A DNA stretch of 45,530 nt from Candidatus Uhrbacteria bacterium (GCA_943359345.1 CALRHE010000006.1:1-45530); one strand, 5' to 3'. Numbered from the stretch's first letter, positions 7,565-16,270 are shown. The notes: a model not told the origin generated them from the letters alone. Translations and numbers: made by a program.

Positions 7565-7593
7565 ACTGTAGCATAAAAACGCAGTTTTGTCAA
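7565..7593 (-). promoter_or_regulatory. Sigma70-like promoter of the DGR target gene
   Basis: Minus strand TTGACA-17 nt-TACAGT with TGC before the -10; implies a leader of about 150 nt. Confidence 0.7.
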
Positions 7594-7700
7594 TGATTTT
7601 AAGTCAAAGTAGATTCAAACACGATAACAGCGGACTCAAGCAGTTGACCTTTCTAAAAACTATGGCTATACTCCTGCCATACTTTTTCATGTTTTAGGCT

Positions 7701-8051
7701 ATGAACAATGCAGTTAAGGCCTTGGAAATACTGAAACCCGAACAAATTGCTGCTGGTCAGATTCTCCGAGTCCACGAAAAAATCCAAGACGTTAACGCCA
7801 AGGGTGAAGCCCGTGAGCGTATTCAGGTCTTTGAGGGCATGATTTTGGGAGTGCGTGGTAAAGGCGCTTCCAAATCTTTCACTATCCGCAAAGAAACTGA
7901 TGGTTTCGGGGTTGAAAAAATCTTCCCAGTTAGCTCCCCTAACCTCACTAAAATCGAACTCGTTAAAGCCATGAAGACTCGCCGCGCTCGTTTGTCGTTT
8001 ATCAAGGGCTTTGGTCGCAGACTGCGTGAGGCGGTTACAAAAAAGAAGTAA
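7701..8051 (+). CDS. rplS: 50S ribosomal protein L19
   Basis: ERIQVFEGMILGVRGKGASKSFTIRKETDGFGVEKIFPVSSPNL. Confidence 0.97.
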   Translation: MNNAVKALEILKPEQIAAGQILRVHEKIQDVNAKGEARERIQVFEGMILGVRGKGASKSFTIRKETDGFGVEKIFPVSSPNLTKIELVKAMKTRRARLSFIKGFGRRLREAVTKKK

Positions 8052-8072
8052 GCATAAAATATTTTAAACGCA

Positions 8073-8098
8073 AAGACGAGCTTAGTGGCTCGTTTTTC
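8073..8098 (+). terminator. Terminator after rplS
   Basis: gacgagc-ttagtg-gctcgtttttc. Confidence 0.75.
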
Positions 8099-8107
8099 GT
8101 ATTTGTG

Positions 8108-8146
8108 CGAAATCTGTGTCACCGTTTCACTAATCTGTGTTAATCA
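8108..8146 (+). repeat. ATCTGTGT-family repeat, copy A
   Basis: CGAAATCTGTGTCACCGTTTCACTAATCTGTGTTAATC. Confidence 0.7.
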
Positions 8147-8191
8147 GAATAAGAATTATTGGCATTTAAATTAGGTAGAGGCTATAAAAAA

Positions 8192-8950
8192 TTATTCCAC
8201 CAAAAAGGCGTTGACGATATCTTTGAAGGTCGCAAATGGAATGGCGCCATCAATCTTTTCACCGTTCATAAAAAAGGTTGGCGTGCCTGTAACGCCAGCA
8301 GCTACGCCATCAGCCAAATCTTGAGCAACTTCACTAGCATACTTACCAGTCTCTAAACAGCCACGGAAGGAGTTAGTGTTTAAGCCTGCCTGACTGGCAT
8401 AATCAATGAGCAAATCTTCAGTAAAGGCTCCGGAATTTCGGAAGACAAGGTCATGATATTCCCAAAACTTACCTTGTTCGTTGGCACAGCCTCCAGCTTG
8501 AGCAGCCAAATCGGCTCCAGGATGAATATCCGTTAAGGGAAAATCTCGATACACAACCCGGACGTCATCAGGGAACTGCCTGGCTACAGCCGTCACAACA
8601 TAGCTCTCCTGTTCCGAAAACGGACAACCAAAGTCGGCAAACTGCACAATGGTAAGTTTTGCGTCTGCCGGACCGGTCGACGGGTCGTCCGGAGTGGCCA
8701 GCTCGCCACTCCCAGGTGCTGCTTGAGCAATGGCTATCAGACGGCTTTGCGTAGCTTGAGTGCTTGCAAAGGAATAGGTATCGGGATCAATAACGCCTTG
8801 CTGAATTTGCCGATAATAATTAAACACGCGGTAGCCAAAAAACATCAAGACTAACACGGCTAAAAAAAACAAACCTGTGCCCAAACGACGGCGTCTAGAT
8901 AAACTAGGTGGCTTAGCCACGGCTGGTAAGGGCGCGAATTGCTCGGACAT
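8192..8950 (-). CDS. DsbA-like thioredoxin-fold protein, membrane anchored
   Basis: N-terminal TM; KLTIVQFADFGCPFSEQESYVV...RVVYRDFPL; GVTGTPTFFMNG. Confidence 0.85.
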   Translation of the reverse strand: MSEQFAPLPAVAKPPSLSRRRRLGTGLFFLAVLVLMFFGYRVFNYYRQIQQGVIDPDTYSFASTQATQSRLIAIAQAAPGSGELATPDDPSTGPADAKLTIVQFADFGCPFSEQESYVVTAVARQFPDDVRVVYRDFPLTDIHPGADLAAQAGGCANEQGKFWEYHDLVFRNSGAFTEDLLIDYASQAGLNTNSFRGCLETGKYASEVAQDLADGVAAGVTGTPTFFMNGEKIDGAIPFATFKDIVNAFLVE

Positions 8951-9016
8951 ACAAACTGCCTACAGAATAGCATATATCTTTACTCAAACTGATGACTCTG
9001 CTATACTAAACTTGAT

Positions 9017-9232
9017 ATGATTCTCAATTTTATCCAAATTGCCCTAGCCGTACTCTTGTCGATAGCTATCCTCTTGCAGGCTCGTGGTACTGGGGTTGGT
9101 GTAGCTTTTGGTGGTGACGGTAATGTTTATCGCACTCGCCGCGGAGTCGAAAAGAAACTACATCTAGCCACGATTGTACTGGCCATTCTGTTCTTTGGCG
9201 TGTCACTTCTGAACGCTTTATACAGCTTCTAA
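9017..9232 (+). CDS. secG: Preprotein translocase subunit SecG
   Basis: ILLQARGTGVGVAFGGDGNVYRTRRGVEKKLHLATIVLAILFF. Confidence 0.92.
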   Translation: MILNFIQIALAVLLSIAILLQARGTGVGVAFGGDGNVYRTRRGVEKKLHLATIVLAILFFGVSLLNALYSF

Positions 9233-9280
9233 TTCTATAGGTCTCGGTAGTCTATACCTAAAGTTGGATTTTCAGACTTT

Positions 9281-11113
9281 TTGAACAGTGTTAAGCGACG
9301 GATACTCTCCGTACTGCTTTTGGGTAGATCAAAAGACGGTTCAAAACGTGCTATTGGAAGTGATCTGGCCATGCGCCAAGTTTTAGCCGTTAGGCCCACC
9401 AAACGTTTGCCAACGGTTAGTCAGTGGCTACAGTTGCCACGTTTTTTGTCAGCCTTTGAACGACGCGCCACCCTGGCTGGCCTGCTTTTAGTCATCATTG
9501 GGGTTGGTGCCCTAAGTTATCAATACATTACCAAACACGCTGCTAGCGTGGCGGCGGTTGGGGGTGAATACACTGAGGGTGTCATTGGCTACCCACGCTA
9601 TATAAACCCGCTCTATGCCAGCGCTAGCGACGTAGACGCTTCCCTCTCCCGCCTTGTTTACTCAGGACTGATGCGCTTTGATCCTCAATCAGGCTTGGTC
9701 CCTGATCTAGCCGAGAGCTATCAAATCTCTGCCGACGAAACAGAATATACTTTCATCCTGCGTGAGGGCTTAGAGTGGCATGACAAAGACCCCCTAACAA
9801 GCGAGGACATAGTCTTTACCACACAAGCTATTCAAAACCCTGACTATCGTAGCCCGCTCTACAGCAGCTTAGTAGACATTGGTGTTGAAGCTATTGATGA
9901 TAGGACGGTGAAATTTGTCCTGACCGAACCCTTTGCCCCATTTTTAGCCACCATGACTACAGGTATTTTGCCAGCTCATATTTGGCAAAATATTCCGGCT
10001 GCCAATGCGCAGCTCACCCAGTTAAACCTCAAACCAATCGGCAGCGGGCCATATATTTTTGAAAAACTCACTAAAGACAGTTACGGCAACCTCCGAAGCA
10101 TCGATTTCATCCGTAACTCAGATTATTACCGCGGTGCTGCTTATATTGAACGCTTGACCTTCAAGTTCTTTATCGACACCACTGAATTGGTGGCGGCACT
10201 CCGCAATCATAACGTCGAAGGCGCCGCTACCGTGCCTTATGAAGAAGTTGCTAAATTTGCCGATGACCGCGCCCTGAATATTGCTCGCCCCAGCACTCGG
10301 GAATACGTATCCGCTTTGTTTAACCTGAAATCAACTGGAGCTGTGGCTGATGCTAAGGTCCGTCAAGCCTTAGAACTTGCCACCGATCGCCAAGCCTTCG
10401 TAAATACAGTCCAGGCTGGTTATGCCACTCCGATTACGGGCCCGCTGGTGTTTGGAGTTCCTGGTTATGACAGCCAGCTACCCATCCCAAGCGTTGATAC
10501 CGCTGCTGCTGCTGGTTTACTTGAAGCTGCCGGCTGGACCATACCTGAAGGCGGCGGAGCCCGCACCAAGGCCGGTAAAAGTTTAAATATACCGATTACC
10601 ATTTTAGACACTCCAGAGCTCCGTGCCGTAGCCGAAGAACTGAAGCGTCAGTGGGAAGCCGTCGGTGCAGCCGTTAACCTGATTCCTGTCAGTGCGATTT
10701 CCTTGCAAAATGATGTCCTCAAGGGCAGATCATTTGATGTACTAGTCTCTGGCGAGTTGTACGGAATCTTCCCAGATCCTTACCCGTTCTGGCACTCCTC
10801 CCAGGTTCCCTACCCTGGCCTGAACGTATCTCAACTTATCAACAAAAACCTTGATGACGCCATTGTTACCATCCGCACCACCGCAGATCAAACAGCCCGT
10901 ACCCAAGCCTTTACCACCTTCGCTTCTGAGGTGACTGAATCCACACCAGCCGTGTTTTTGTATCAGCCAACCTACCCATACGCTCTGCCTGGCACCATTC
11001 AAGGTGTTAACTTACCAGCTATCATTAGTCCGGCCGATCGGTTTGCCAATGTCAACGAGTGGTACATTAAAACCAAGGCTATCTTCAGGAAGCAAACTAA
11101 GATTATTGACTAG
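9281..11113 (+). CDS. ABC transporter substrate-binding protein, oligopeptide (SBP_bac_5) type
   Basis: INPLYASASDVDASLSRLVYSGLMRFDPQSGLVPDLAESYQIS; exact start uncertain. Confidence 0.9.
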   Translation: MNSVKRRILSVLLLGRSKDGSKRAIGSDLAMRQVLAVRPTKRLPTVSQWLQLPRFLSAFERRATLAGLLLVIIGVGALSYQYITKHAASVAAVGGEYTEGVIGYPRYINPLYASASDVDASLSRLVYSGLMRFDPQSGLVPDLAESYQISADETEYTFILREGLEWHDKDPLTSEDIVFTTQAIQNPDYRSPLYSSLVDIGVEAIDDRTVKFVLTEPFAPFLATMTTGILPAHIWQNIPAANAQLTQLNLKPIGSGPYIFEKLTKDSYGNLRSIDFIRNSDYYRGAAYIERLTFKFFIDTTELVAALRNHNVEGAATVPYEEVAKFADDRALNIARPSTREYVSALFNLKSTGAVADAKVRQALELATDRQAFVNTVQAGYATPITGPLVFGVPGYDSQLPIPSVDTAAAAGLLEAAGWTIPEGGGARTKAGKSLNIPITILDTPELRAVAEELKRQWEAVGAAVNLIPVSAISLQNDVLKGRSFDVLVSGELYGIFPDPYPFWHSSQVPYPGLNVSQLINKNLDDAIVTIRTTADQTARTQAFTTFASEVTESTPAVFLYQPTYPYALPGTIQGVNLPAIISPADRFANVNEWYIKTKAIFRKQTKIID

Positions 11114-11218
11114 ATTACGTATCTGTGGTAAACTACTTTCTCGATTTAGTACCCATCGCGGTGCACGATACTCACAAATTTCTTCTGCATTTTCGAAGAA
11201 CAATTTATACACAGTGCA

Positions 11219-11319
11219 GCGAAACCTTTTAAAATTTCCAGATACGAGGCGCGGGACTATCCCGCAATCCTTCGCCAAGCTCAGGACAGGCTACGTAGCT
11301 GGAAATTTTAAGAGGTTTC
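11219..11319. repeat. Foldback element with 23-nt arms (22/23) touching the tRNA-Leu 5' end
   Basis: gcgaaaccttttaaaatttccag (11219-11241) / ctggaaattttaagaggtttcgc (11297-11319). Confidence 0.85.
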
Positions 11320-11406
11320 GCGGACGTGGCGGAATTGGTATACGCGTAGGTCTCAGAAGCCTATGGTTGCAAAACCTTGAGAGTTCGAGTCTCTCCGTCC
11401 GCACCA
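11318..11406 (+). tRNA. tRNA-Leu(CAG), CCA encoded
   Basis: gcggacg acceptor, loop ctCAGaa, long variable arm, gagagTTCGAGTctctc, cgtccgcACCA. Confidence 0.93.
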
Positions 11407-11465
11407 TTCGACTCGCTTCGCTTGCTCATGGTGTCCCACCACTAACCAGAGAAGCGAGGCGAATG
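11405..11465. repeat. Inverted repeat 3' of tRNA-Leu
   Basis: cattcgactcgcttc (11405-11419) / gaagcgaggcgaatg (11451-11465), 14/15. Confidence 0.6.
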
Positions 11466-11563
11466 CCAGTCATATGTCGTTGAGCTCGTCTCGACGCCAA
11501 GCGACTGTCATGATCGAAAGTACTTCTTTTATCTTTAAACTTTTCACTTTCATCTGATTTATT

Positions 11564-13387
11564 ATGGGTAACTTTAAACCTAGCACAACGCGCCAACCCC
11601 ACGGTCAGCAAAACCGTCGTCCGCGTGGCCCCTTCCGTCCTCAGGCTCCAAATCGTGAGGCGGGCGCCCCACAGGGCGAACCTGTGAAAACTACCACCTA
11701 CTCTAGCCCTACCGGCGAGGTGGTGCGCGTAATCGTTCTCGGTGGCCTCGAAGAGGTTGGCCGTAACTGTACGTTGATTGAGTATAAAAATGACATTATC
11801 TTCGTTGACATGGGTCTCCAATTCCCTGACGAAGACATGCCGGGTGTTGATTACATCATTCCGAACATGACCTACCTCAAGGGTAAGGAACAAAATGTTC
11901 GCGGTATCATCATCACTCACGGCCACTACGATCACATTGGTGCCATCCCCCACGTCATGACTGCGATTGGTAATCCGACAATCTATGCTCTGCCGGTAGC
12001 CGCTGGCATTATCAAGAAACGCCAAACTGACTTCCCAGAATCAAAGGTAACGGTTAAACCAATCACCATCGAATCTGAGCTGCAGTTAGGTGCCTTCAAG
12101 GTGCACTTCTTCCATATCAACCACAACATTCCAGACTCGGCCGGTATCGTTATCGAAACCCCAGCTGGAACTATCTGTCATACCGGTGACTGGAAGTTTG
12201 ATTACCACCCTGTGGGCACAGTCCCTGCCGACTTTCATAAGATTGCTCGGGTGGGTATGGCTGGGGTGTCGCTTCTCATGGGCGACTCTACCAACGCCGA
12301 CCGAGCTGGTCACCAAAAGTCTGAAAAAGGCATCGGTGAAGAGCTTCAGGGCATCATTGAAAAGGCTCCGGGCCGTGTCATCATTGGAACTTTTGCGTCG
12401 CTCTTGTCGCGCGTGAAGCAAATCATGGAAATCTCAGAAGCTAGCGGTCGTAAGATCGCTCTAGACGGATATTCCATGAAAACCAACGTCGAAATTGCCA
12501 AAGAGCTTGGGTACATTAAGGTGAATCAGAAATCAATTATCCCCATTGAGGAAGTCAACGAACATCCTCCAGAAAAGATCACCATCATTTGTACCGGAGC
12601 TCAGGGTGAAAAGCGTGCCGCCATGGCCCGCATCGCCAATGATGAACACCGTTATGTGAAAGTTGACCCTACGGACACAATTATCTTCTCGAGCTCGGTT
12701 ATTCCGGGTAATGAGTCGACGGTCCAGCGCCTGAAAGACACTTTGTACCGCAAGCGCGCCCGGGTCATTCACAAGGACATCATGGACGTACACGCCGGTG
12801 GCCATGCCATGAAGGAAGACATCAAGCTGATGCTATCCCTGTTCAAGCCTAAGTACTACATGCCCATCGAAGGCAATCATTTCTTGCTACGCGAGAACGC
12901 CGAAGTTGCTTATTCTATGCACTGGCCTGAGCAAAACGTCTTTGTGGCTGACAACGGTCAGATCATTGAGATGTGGAAGGACGCCAAGGGCGTTACCCAG
13001 GCCAAAATGACCTCTGACAAAGTCCCTACCGATTACGTCTTCGTTGACGGTCTCGGGGTGGGTGACGTGTCTCAAGTAGTTTTGCGTGATCGCCAAGCCC
13101 TCGCCGAAGATGGCATGGTGGTAGTCATTGCTCAGTTCGACAAAAAGGCTGGCACGCTTATGCATGCGCCCGACATTGTCAGCCGCGGTTTTGTGCAGAT
13201 GAAGGACAATAAGGAATTCATCCAAGCCACCCGTTTGCACCTTGAGCAAATGCTCAAAAAAACCAATACGGCCGCACCTATCGACCCCGACAACATCAAA
13301 AATACGATCCGCGACGAGCTGGGCAAATACCTGTTCCAGAAAACCGAGCGCCGTCCGATGATTCTGCCAGTACTGATCGAGGTCTAA
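11564..13387 (+). CDS. rnj: Ribonuclease J
   Basis: VIVLGGLEEVGRNCTLIEY...ITHGHYDHIGAIPHV...DVHAGGHAMKEDIKLMLSLFKPKYYMPIEGNHF. Confidence 0.97.
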   Translation: MGNFKPSTTRQPHGQQNRRPRGPFRPQAPNREAGAPQGEPVKTTTYSSPTGEVVRVIVLGGLEEVGRNCTLIEYKNDIIFVDMGLQFPDEDMPGVDYIIPNMTYLKGKEQNVRGIIITHGHYDHIGAIPHVMTAIGNPTIYALPVAAGIIKKRQTDFPESKVTVKPITIESELQLGAFKVHFFHINHNIPDSAGIVIETPAGTICHTGDWKFDYHPVGTVPADFHKIARVGMAGVSLLMGDSTNADRAGHQKSEKGIGEELQGIIEKAPGRVIIGTFASLLSRVKQIMEISEASGRKIALDGYSMKTNVEIAKELGYIKVNQKSIIPIEEVNEHPPEKITIICTGAQGEKRAAMARIANDEHRYVKVDPTDTIIFSSSVIPGNESTVQRLKDTLYRKRARVIHKDIMDVHAGGHAMKEDIKLMLSLFKPKYYMPIEGNHFLLRENAEVAYSMHWPEQNVFVADNGQIIEMWKDAKGVTQAKMTSDKVPTDYVFVDGLGVGDVSQVVLRDRQALAEDGMVVVIAQFDKKAGTLMHAPDIVSRGFVQMKDNKEFIQATRLHLEQMLKKTNTAAPIDPDNIKNTIRDELGKYLFQKTERRPMILPVLIEV

Positions 13388-13417
13388 CCAAATAAAATAT
13401 CAATAACTCACATTTTG

Positions 13418-13463
13418 ATTAACACAGATTGGTGAGTCAAGTGATACAGATTCAACACAGATG
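13418..13463 (-). repeat. ATCTGTGT-family repeat, copy D (inverted)
   Basis: Reverse complement ATCTGTGTTGAATCTGTATCAC...CAATCTGTGTTAATC. Confidence 0.75.
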
Positions 13464-13468
13464 CAATT

Positions 13469-13489
13469 AGCCCCGAAAGGGGCTTTTTG
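13469..13489 (+). terminator. Rho-independent terminator
   Basis: agcccc-gaaa-ggggctttttg. Confidence 0.85.
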
Positions 13490-13502
13490 TTATACTGTAG
13501 AT

Positions 13503-13913
13503 ATGGAAAAAATTGATCTCTTTCGGGAACTGAGCTATGAAATCGTAGGCTTGGCCATGGAGGTCCACAAAATTTATGGCTCGAATCATAAAGAGATTAT
13601 CTACCAGAGAGCCTTGGCAGAAAAACTCACCCTAGCCGGGGTAAAATTTGAACAAGAACCTCAAATACAAGTATTGTCTATTGATACTGGTAAAAAATTA
13701 GGCTGGTATCAACCGGATATCTTTATTGATAAAAAGATCATACTCGAGCTCAAAGCTACAAACTACCCGCTAAAAGTTCATGAAACTCAGCTTCGCGACT
13801 ACCTCAAGTGTTCCCAGATAGAACTTGGCTATATTCTCAACTTTGGAATGCCAAGCCTGTACTATCGACGCATCATCTATACAAATAACCAAAAGCTTCA
13901 TACTTCTGTGTAA
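13503..13913 (+). CDS. GxxExxY family protein (PD-(D/E)XK-like)
   Basis: LAMEVHKIYGSNHKEIIYQRALAEKL...PDIFIDKKIILELKA...QLRDYLK; start at ATG 13503. Confidence 0.88.
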   Translation: MEKIDLFRELSYEIVGLAMEVHKIYGSNHKEIIYQRALAEKLTLAGVKFEQEPQIQVLSIDTGKKLGWYQPDIFIDKKIILELKATNYPLKVHETQLRDYLKCSQIELGYILNFGMPSLYYRRIIYTNNQKLHTSV

Positions 13914-13948
13914 AATCTGTAGTCGCGTTTCACAATCTGTGTCAATTA
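13905..13948 (+). repeat. ATCTGTGT-family repeat, copy B, overlapping the GxxExxY stop codon
   Basis: TCTGTGTAAAATCTGTAGTCGCGTTTCACAATCTGTGTCAATT. Confidence 0.75.
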
Positions 13949-13978
13949 ATATATGAGGATGAGTAATGTAAATTTGTT

Positions 13979-14962
13979 ATGAGAGTCCTCACCGGCATAC
14001 AGCCCACCAACATTCTTCACATCGGTAACTACTTTGGCGCCCTTAAGCCCGCCATTGAGTTACAGCGTGAAGACGATCTGTTCATGATGATCGTAGACCT
14101 GCACGCCATCACCGTGCCGCAGAAGCCAGAGCAACTTCAAAAGAACATCGCTTTCGCCACAGCTGCTTATTTAGCGGCCGGTATCGACCCCAAAAAGGCG
14201 ACGTTATTCCAGCAGTCACGCGTACCGGCACATGCCGAGCTTGGCTGGCTTTTGCAAACCGTGGCTCGCATGGGAGAACTTGAGCGCATGACTCAGTTTA
14301 AGGACAAGTCGACGGCTAAGGGACAAAATGTTTCGGTAGGCTTATTTACCTACCCAGTTTTAATGGCGGCCGATATTTTGCTCTACGACACTCAAGCTGT
14401 TCCGGTTGGTGAAGATCAGAAACAGCATCTCGAATTAACCCGCGATCTAGCCGAACGCTTTAACCGAGATTTTGGCCAGACTTTTGTGGTACCCAAACCG
14501 ATCATCAATATCGCTAGCGGTCGTATTTTGGCTCTCGATAACCCAGACATCAAAATGAGTAAAAGCGCTCCCTCCCCCAAGAACTACATTTCTCTCATGG
14601 ATGACGCTGATACAATCCGTAAAAAGATCAAATCAGCAGTTACTGACTCAGAATCTGGGATTTCTATCGATGACGCTCGTCCAGGCCTTAAAAACTTGCT
14701 AGCGATCTTCCACTTGGTGACTGATGAACCAATGTCTGAAATTGCTACTAGATACGAGAACAAGGGCATGAAAAATCTCAAGGAAGACCTGGCCGAGGCC
14801 TTAGTAGCCCATTTGGAGCCTCTTCAAAAGAAGATAAACGACTATCTCAAGAACCCTGATGAGCTCGAAAAGGTAGTTTCTGATGGTAGCCTGAAAGCAG
14901 CCGAAATTGCCTCAGCTAAAGTCGCTCGGGTCAAAGAAGTGATGGGGTTACGACTTGCTTAG
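13979..14962 (+). CDS. trpS: Tryptophan--tRNA ligase
   Basis: MRVLTGIQPTNILHIGNYFGALKP; IKMSKS; PVGEDQKQHLELTRDLAERFN. Confidence 0.97.
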   Translation: MRVLTGIQPTNILHIGNYFGALKPAIELQREDDLFMMIVDLHAITVPQKPEQLQKNIAFATAAYLAAGIDPKKATLFQQSRVPAHAELGWLLQTVARMGELERMTQFKDKSTAKGQNVSVGLFTYPVLMAADILLYDTQAVPVGEDQKQHLELTRDLAERFNRDFGQTFVVPKPIINIASGRILALDNPDIKMSKSAPSPKNYISLMDDADTIRKKIKSAVTDSESGISIDDARPGLKNLLAIFHLVTDEPMSEIATRYENKGMKNLKEDLAEALVAHLEPLQKKINDYLKNPDELEKVVSDGSLKAAEIASAKVARVKEVMGLRLA

Positions 14963-14990
14963 TAGACAGTAGACCGTAGACGGTAGACAG
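14962..14990 (+). repeat. Left GTAGAC-type inverted repeat flanking the four-helix-bundle gene
   Basis: gtagacagtagaccgtagacggtagacag. Confidence 0.85.
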
Positions 14991-14992
14991 AT

Positions 14993-15349
14993 ATGGCTTT
15001 TCGATACGAAGATCTTGATGTTTGTAAGGATATTCAGGCTCTGATCCTTGAAATCTACAACTTAACGTCAAACTTCCCGTCAGATGAACGTTTTGGTCTT
15101 ACAACACAGGCCCGTCGAGCTGGAACGTCGATTTTACTCAATATTGCCGAAGGAAGCGCTCGTAGGACGAATAAGGAATTTAGTCGATTTATCACCTATT
15201 CCTTAGGATCAGTCACCGAAAGCCACTCAATCATGAAAATAGCTCTATCTTTGAAGTTTATTACCCAAATTCAATACGATTCTTTCTCGATAAAAGCCGA
15301 AAACCTCTGGCGACGGCTCTGTGCCCTTAGGACCTCACAAAGCACCTAA
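14993..15349 (+). CDS. Four helix bundle protein (23S rRNA intervening-sequence/S23 family)
   Basis: YEDLDVCKDIQALILEIYNLTSNFPSDERFGLTTQARRAGTSILLNIAEGSARRTNKEFSRFI. Confidence 0.93.
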   Translation: MAFRYEDLDVCKDIQALILEIYNLTSNFPSDERFGLTTQARRAGTSILLNIAEGSARRTNKEFSRFITYSLGSVTESHSIMKIALSLKFITQIQYDSFSIKAENLWRRLCALRTSQST

Positions 15350-15355
15350 AATCGG

Positions 15356-15384
15356 CTGTCTACGGTCTACAGACTACCGTCTAC
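15356..15384 (+). repeat. Right GTAGAC-type inverted repeat
   Basis: ctgtctacggtctacagactaccgtctac; 25/29 to the reverse complement of 14962-14990. Confidence 0.85.
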
Positions 15385-15422
15385 AATATGGCTAAAGTTA
15401 GCCTAAATATTGAGTTATTCAC

Positions 15423-15451
15423 TTGACAAAAGTCGGAAAAAATGCTATATC
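15423..15451 (+). promoter_or_regulatory. Sigma70-like promoter with extended -10
   Basis: TTGACA-17 nt-TATATC preceded by TGC. Confidence 0.7.
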
Positions 15452-15713
15452 ATAAAGGTAGTGAGTTAGTTCAAAACTCATGGGGAGAGAGACTTCTTGG
15501 GAAACCGAGTTGCCCCACCAATTGAAAGGCCCTGACAGGCTTTCTGCAGAATCACCGTACCCTTCGACTCCCACAGTGGGTCGCTCAGGGCCTACGGCCA
15601 CGACTCTCCCAGGAAACATGTCAGGGCTTTTCGTTTGTCCGTCATTGCGCATGACAATTGTCGTGTTCAGTAACGGGCAAATACCTGCTCACTCTAACCA
15701 TTTGAGGCTAACC

Positions 15714-16145
15714 ATGCCACTACACCCTGTTCGAGTTGCGCGCGACGCTGCCATTGAGCGCTTAGATGAGCTCGATGTGGTACTAGGCCAGCTAATCGAC
15801 CCCCAACAGATCAGCAGTCTGTTGAACAGGTTCGAAGCGGCTAGCCCTGACGAACTCGAAGAGCTTGAAAGCGAAGCACTGTTAGAGCTTTCACAGATGG
15901 GCGTGGACGAGCCCATCGCGCTGCAAGCAATCGCGGTTGTGCGTGAACTTAACCAGGTAACACACCAAAGGTTCGAGCTAGAAAACGAGCTCGTCCTGCT
16001 TGACCGTGAGTTTGCAAGAACGGATAAGCTCCAGAACAAGCCGCCTGAAATCTGGGTTATGCACGTCTGCGCAGGTCCTGCACGGTCCAGGCAACCTATC
16101 ACCGGGCTCGATCGACGCTTTGGGCTCAACCCCAAATACCGGTGA
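15714..16145 (+). CDS. Hypothetical protein, acidic and helical, with basic C-terminus
   Basis: ORF after a long structured leader; followed by a strong terminator. Confidence 0.55.
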   Translation: MPLHPVRVARDAAIERLDELDVVLGQLIDPQQISSLLNRFEAASPDELEELESEALLELSQMGVDEPIALQAIAVVRELNQVTHQRFELENELVLLDREFARTDKLQNKPPEIWVMHVCAGPARSRQPITGLDRRFGLNPKYR

Positions 16146-16190
16146 CCCTACGTGCGGACGGCGGCCTCAACTCTGCCGTCCGCCAAGACT

Positions 16191-16241
16191 CCCTGCGTTC
16201 TAAGCCTTCTTTCTGGCTTGGAGCCAGGGAGTCTTTTTTAA
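16191..16241 (+). terminator. Rho-independent terminator
   Basis: agactccctg...cagggagtctttttta. Confidence 0.85.
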
Positions 16242-16270
16242 TTGACAAAATTAGGATTTTCCTATATATT
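16242..16270 (+). promoter_or_regulatory. Sigma70-like promoter
   Basis: TTGACA-17 nt-TATATT. Confidence 0.7.

Noticed and set aside
14962-15384. CRISPR array from repeated GTAGAC units
   Set aside because: Short degenerate units only at the two ends of one gene, with no regular repeat-spacer pattern.
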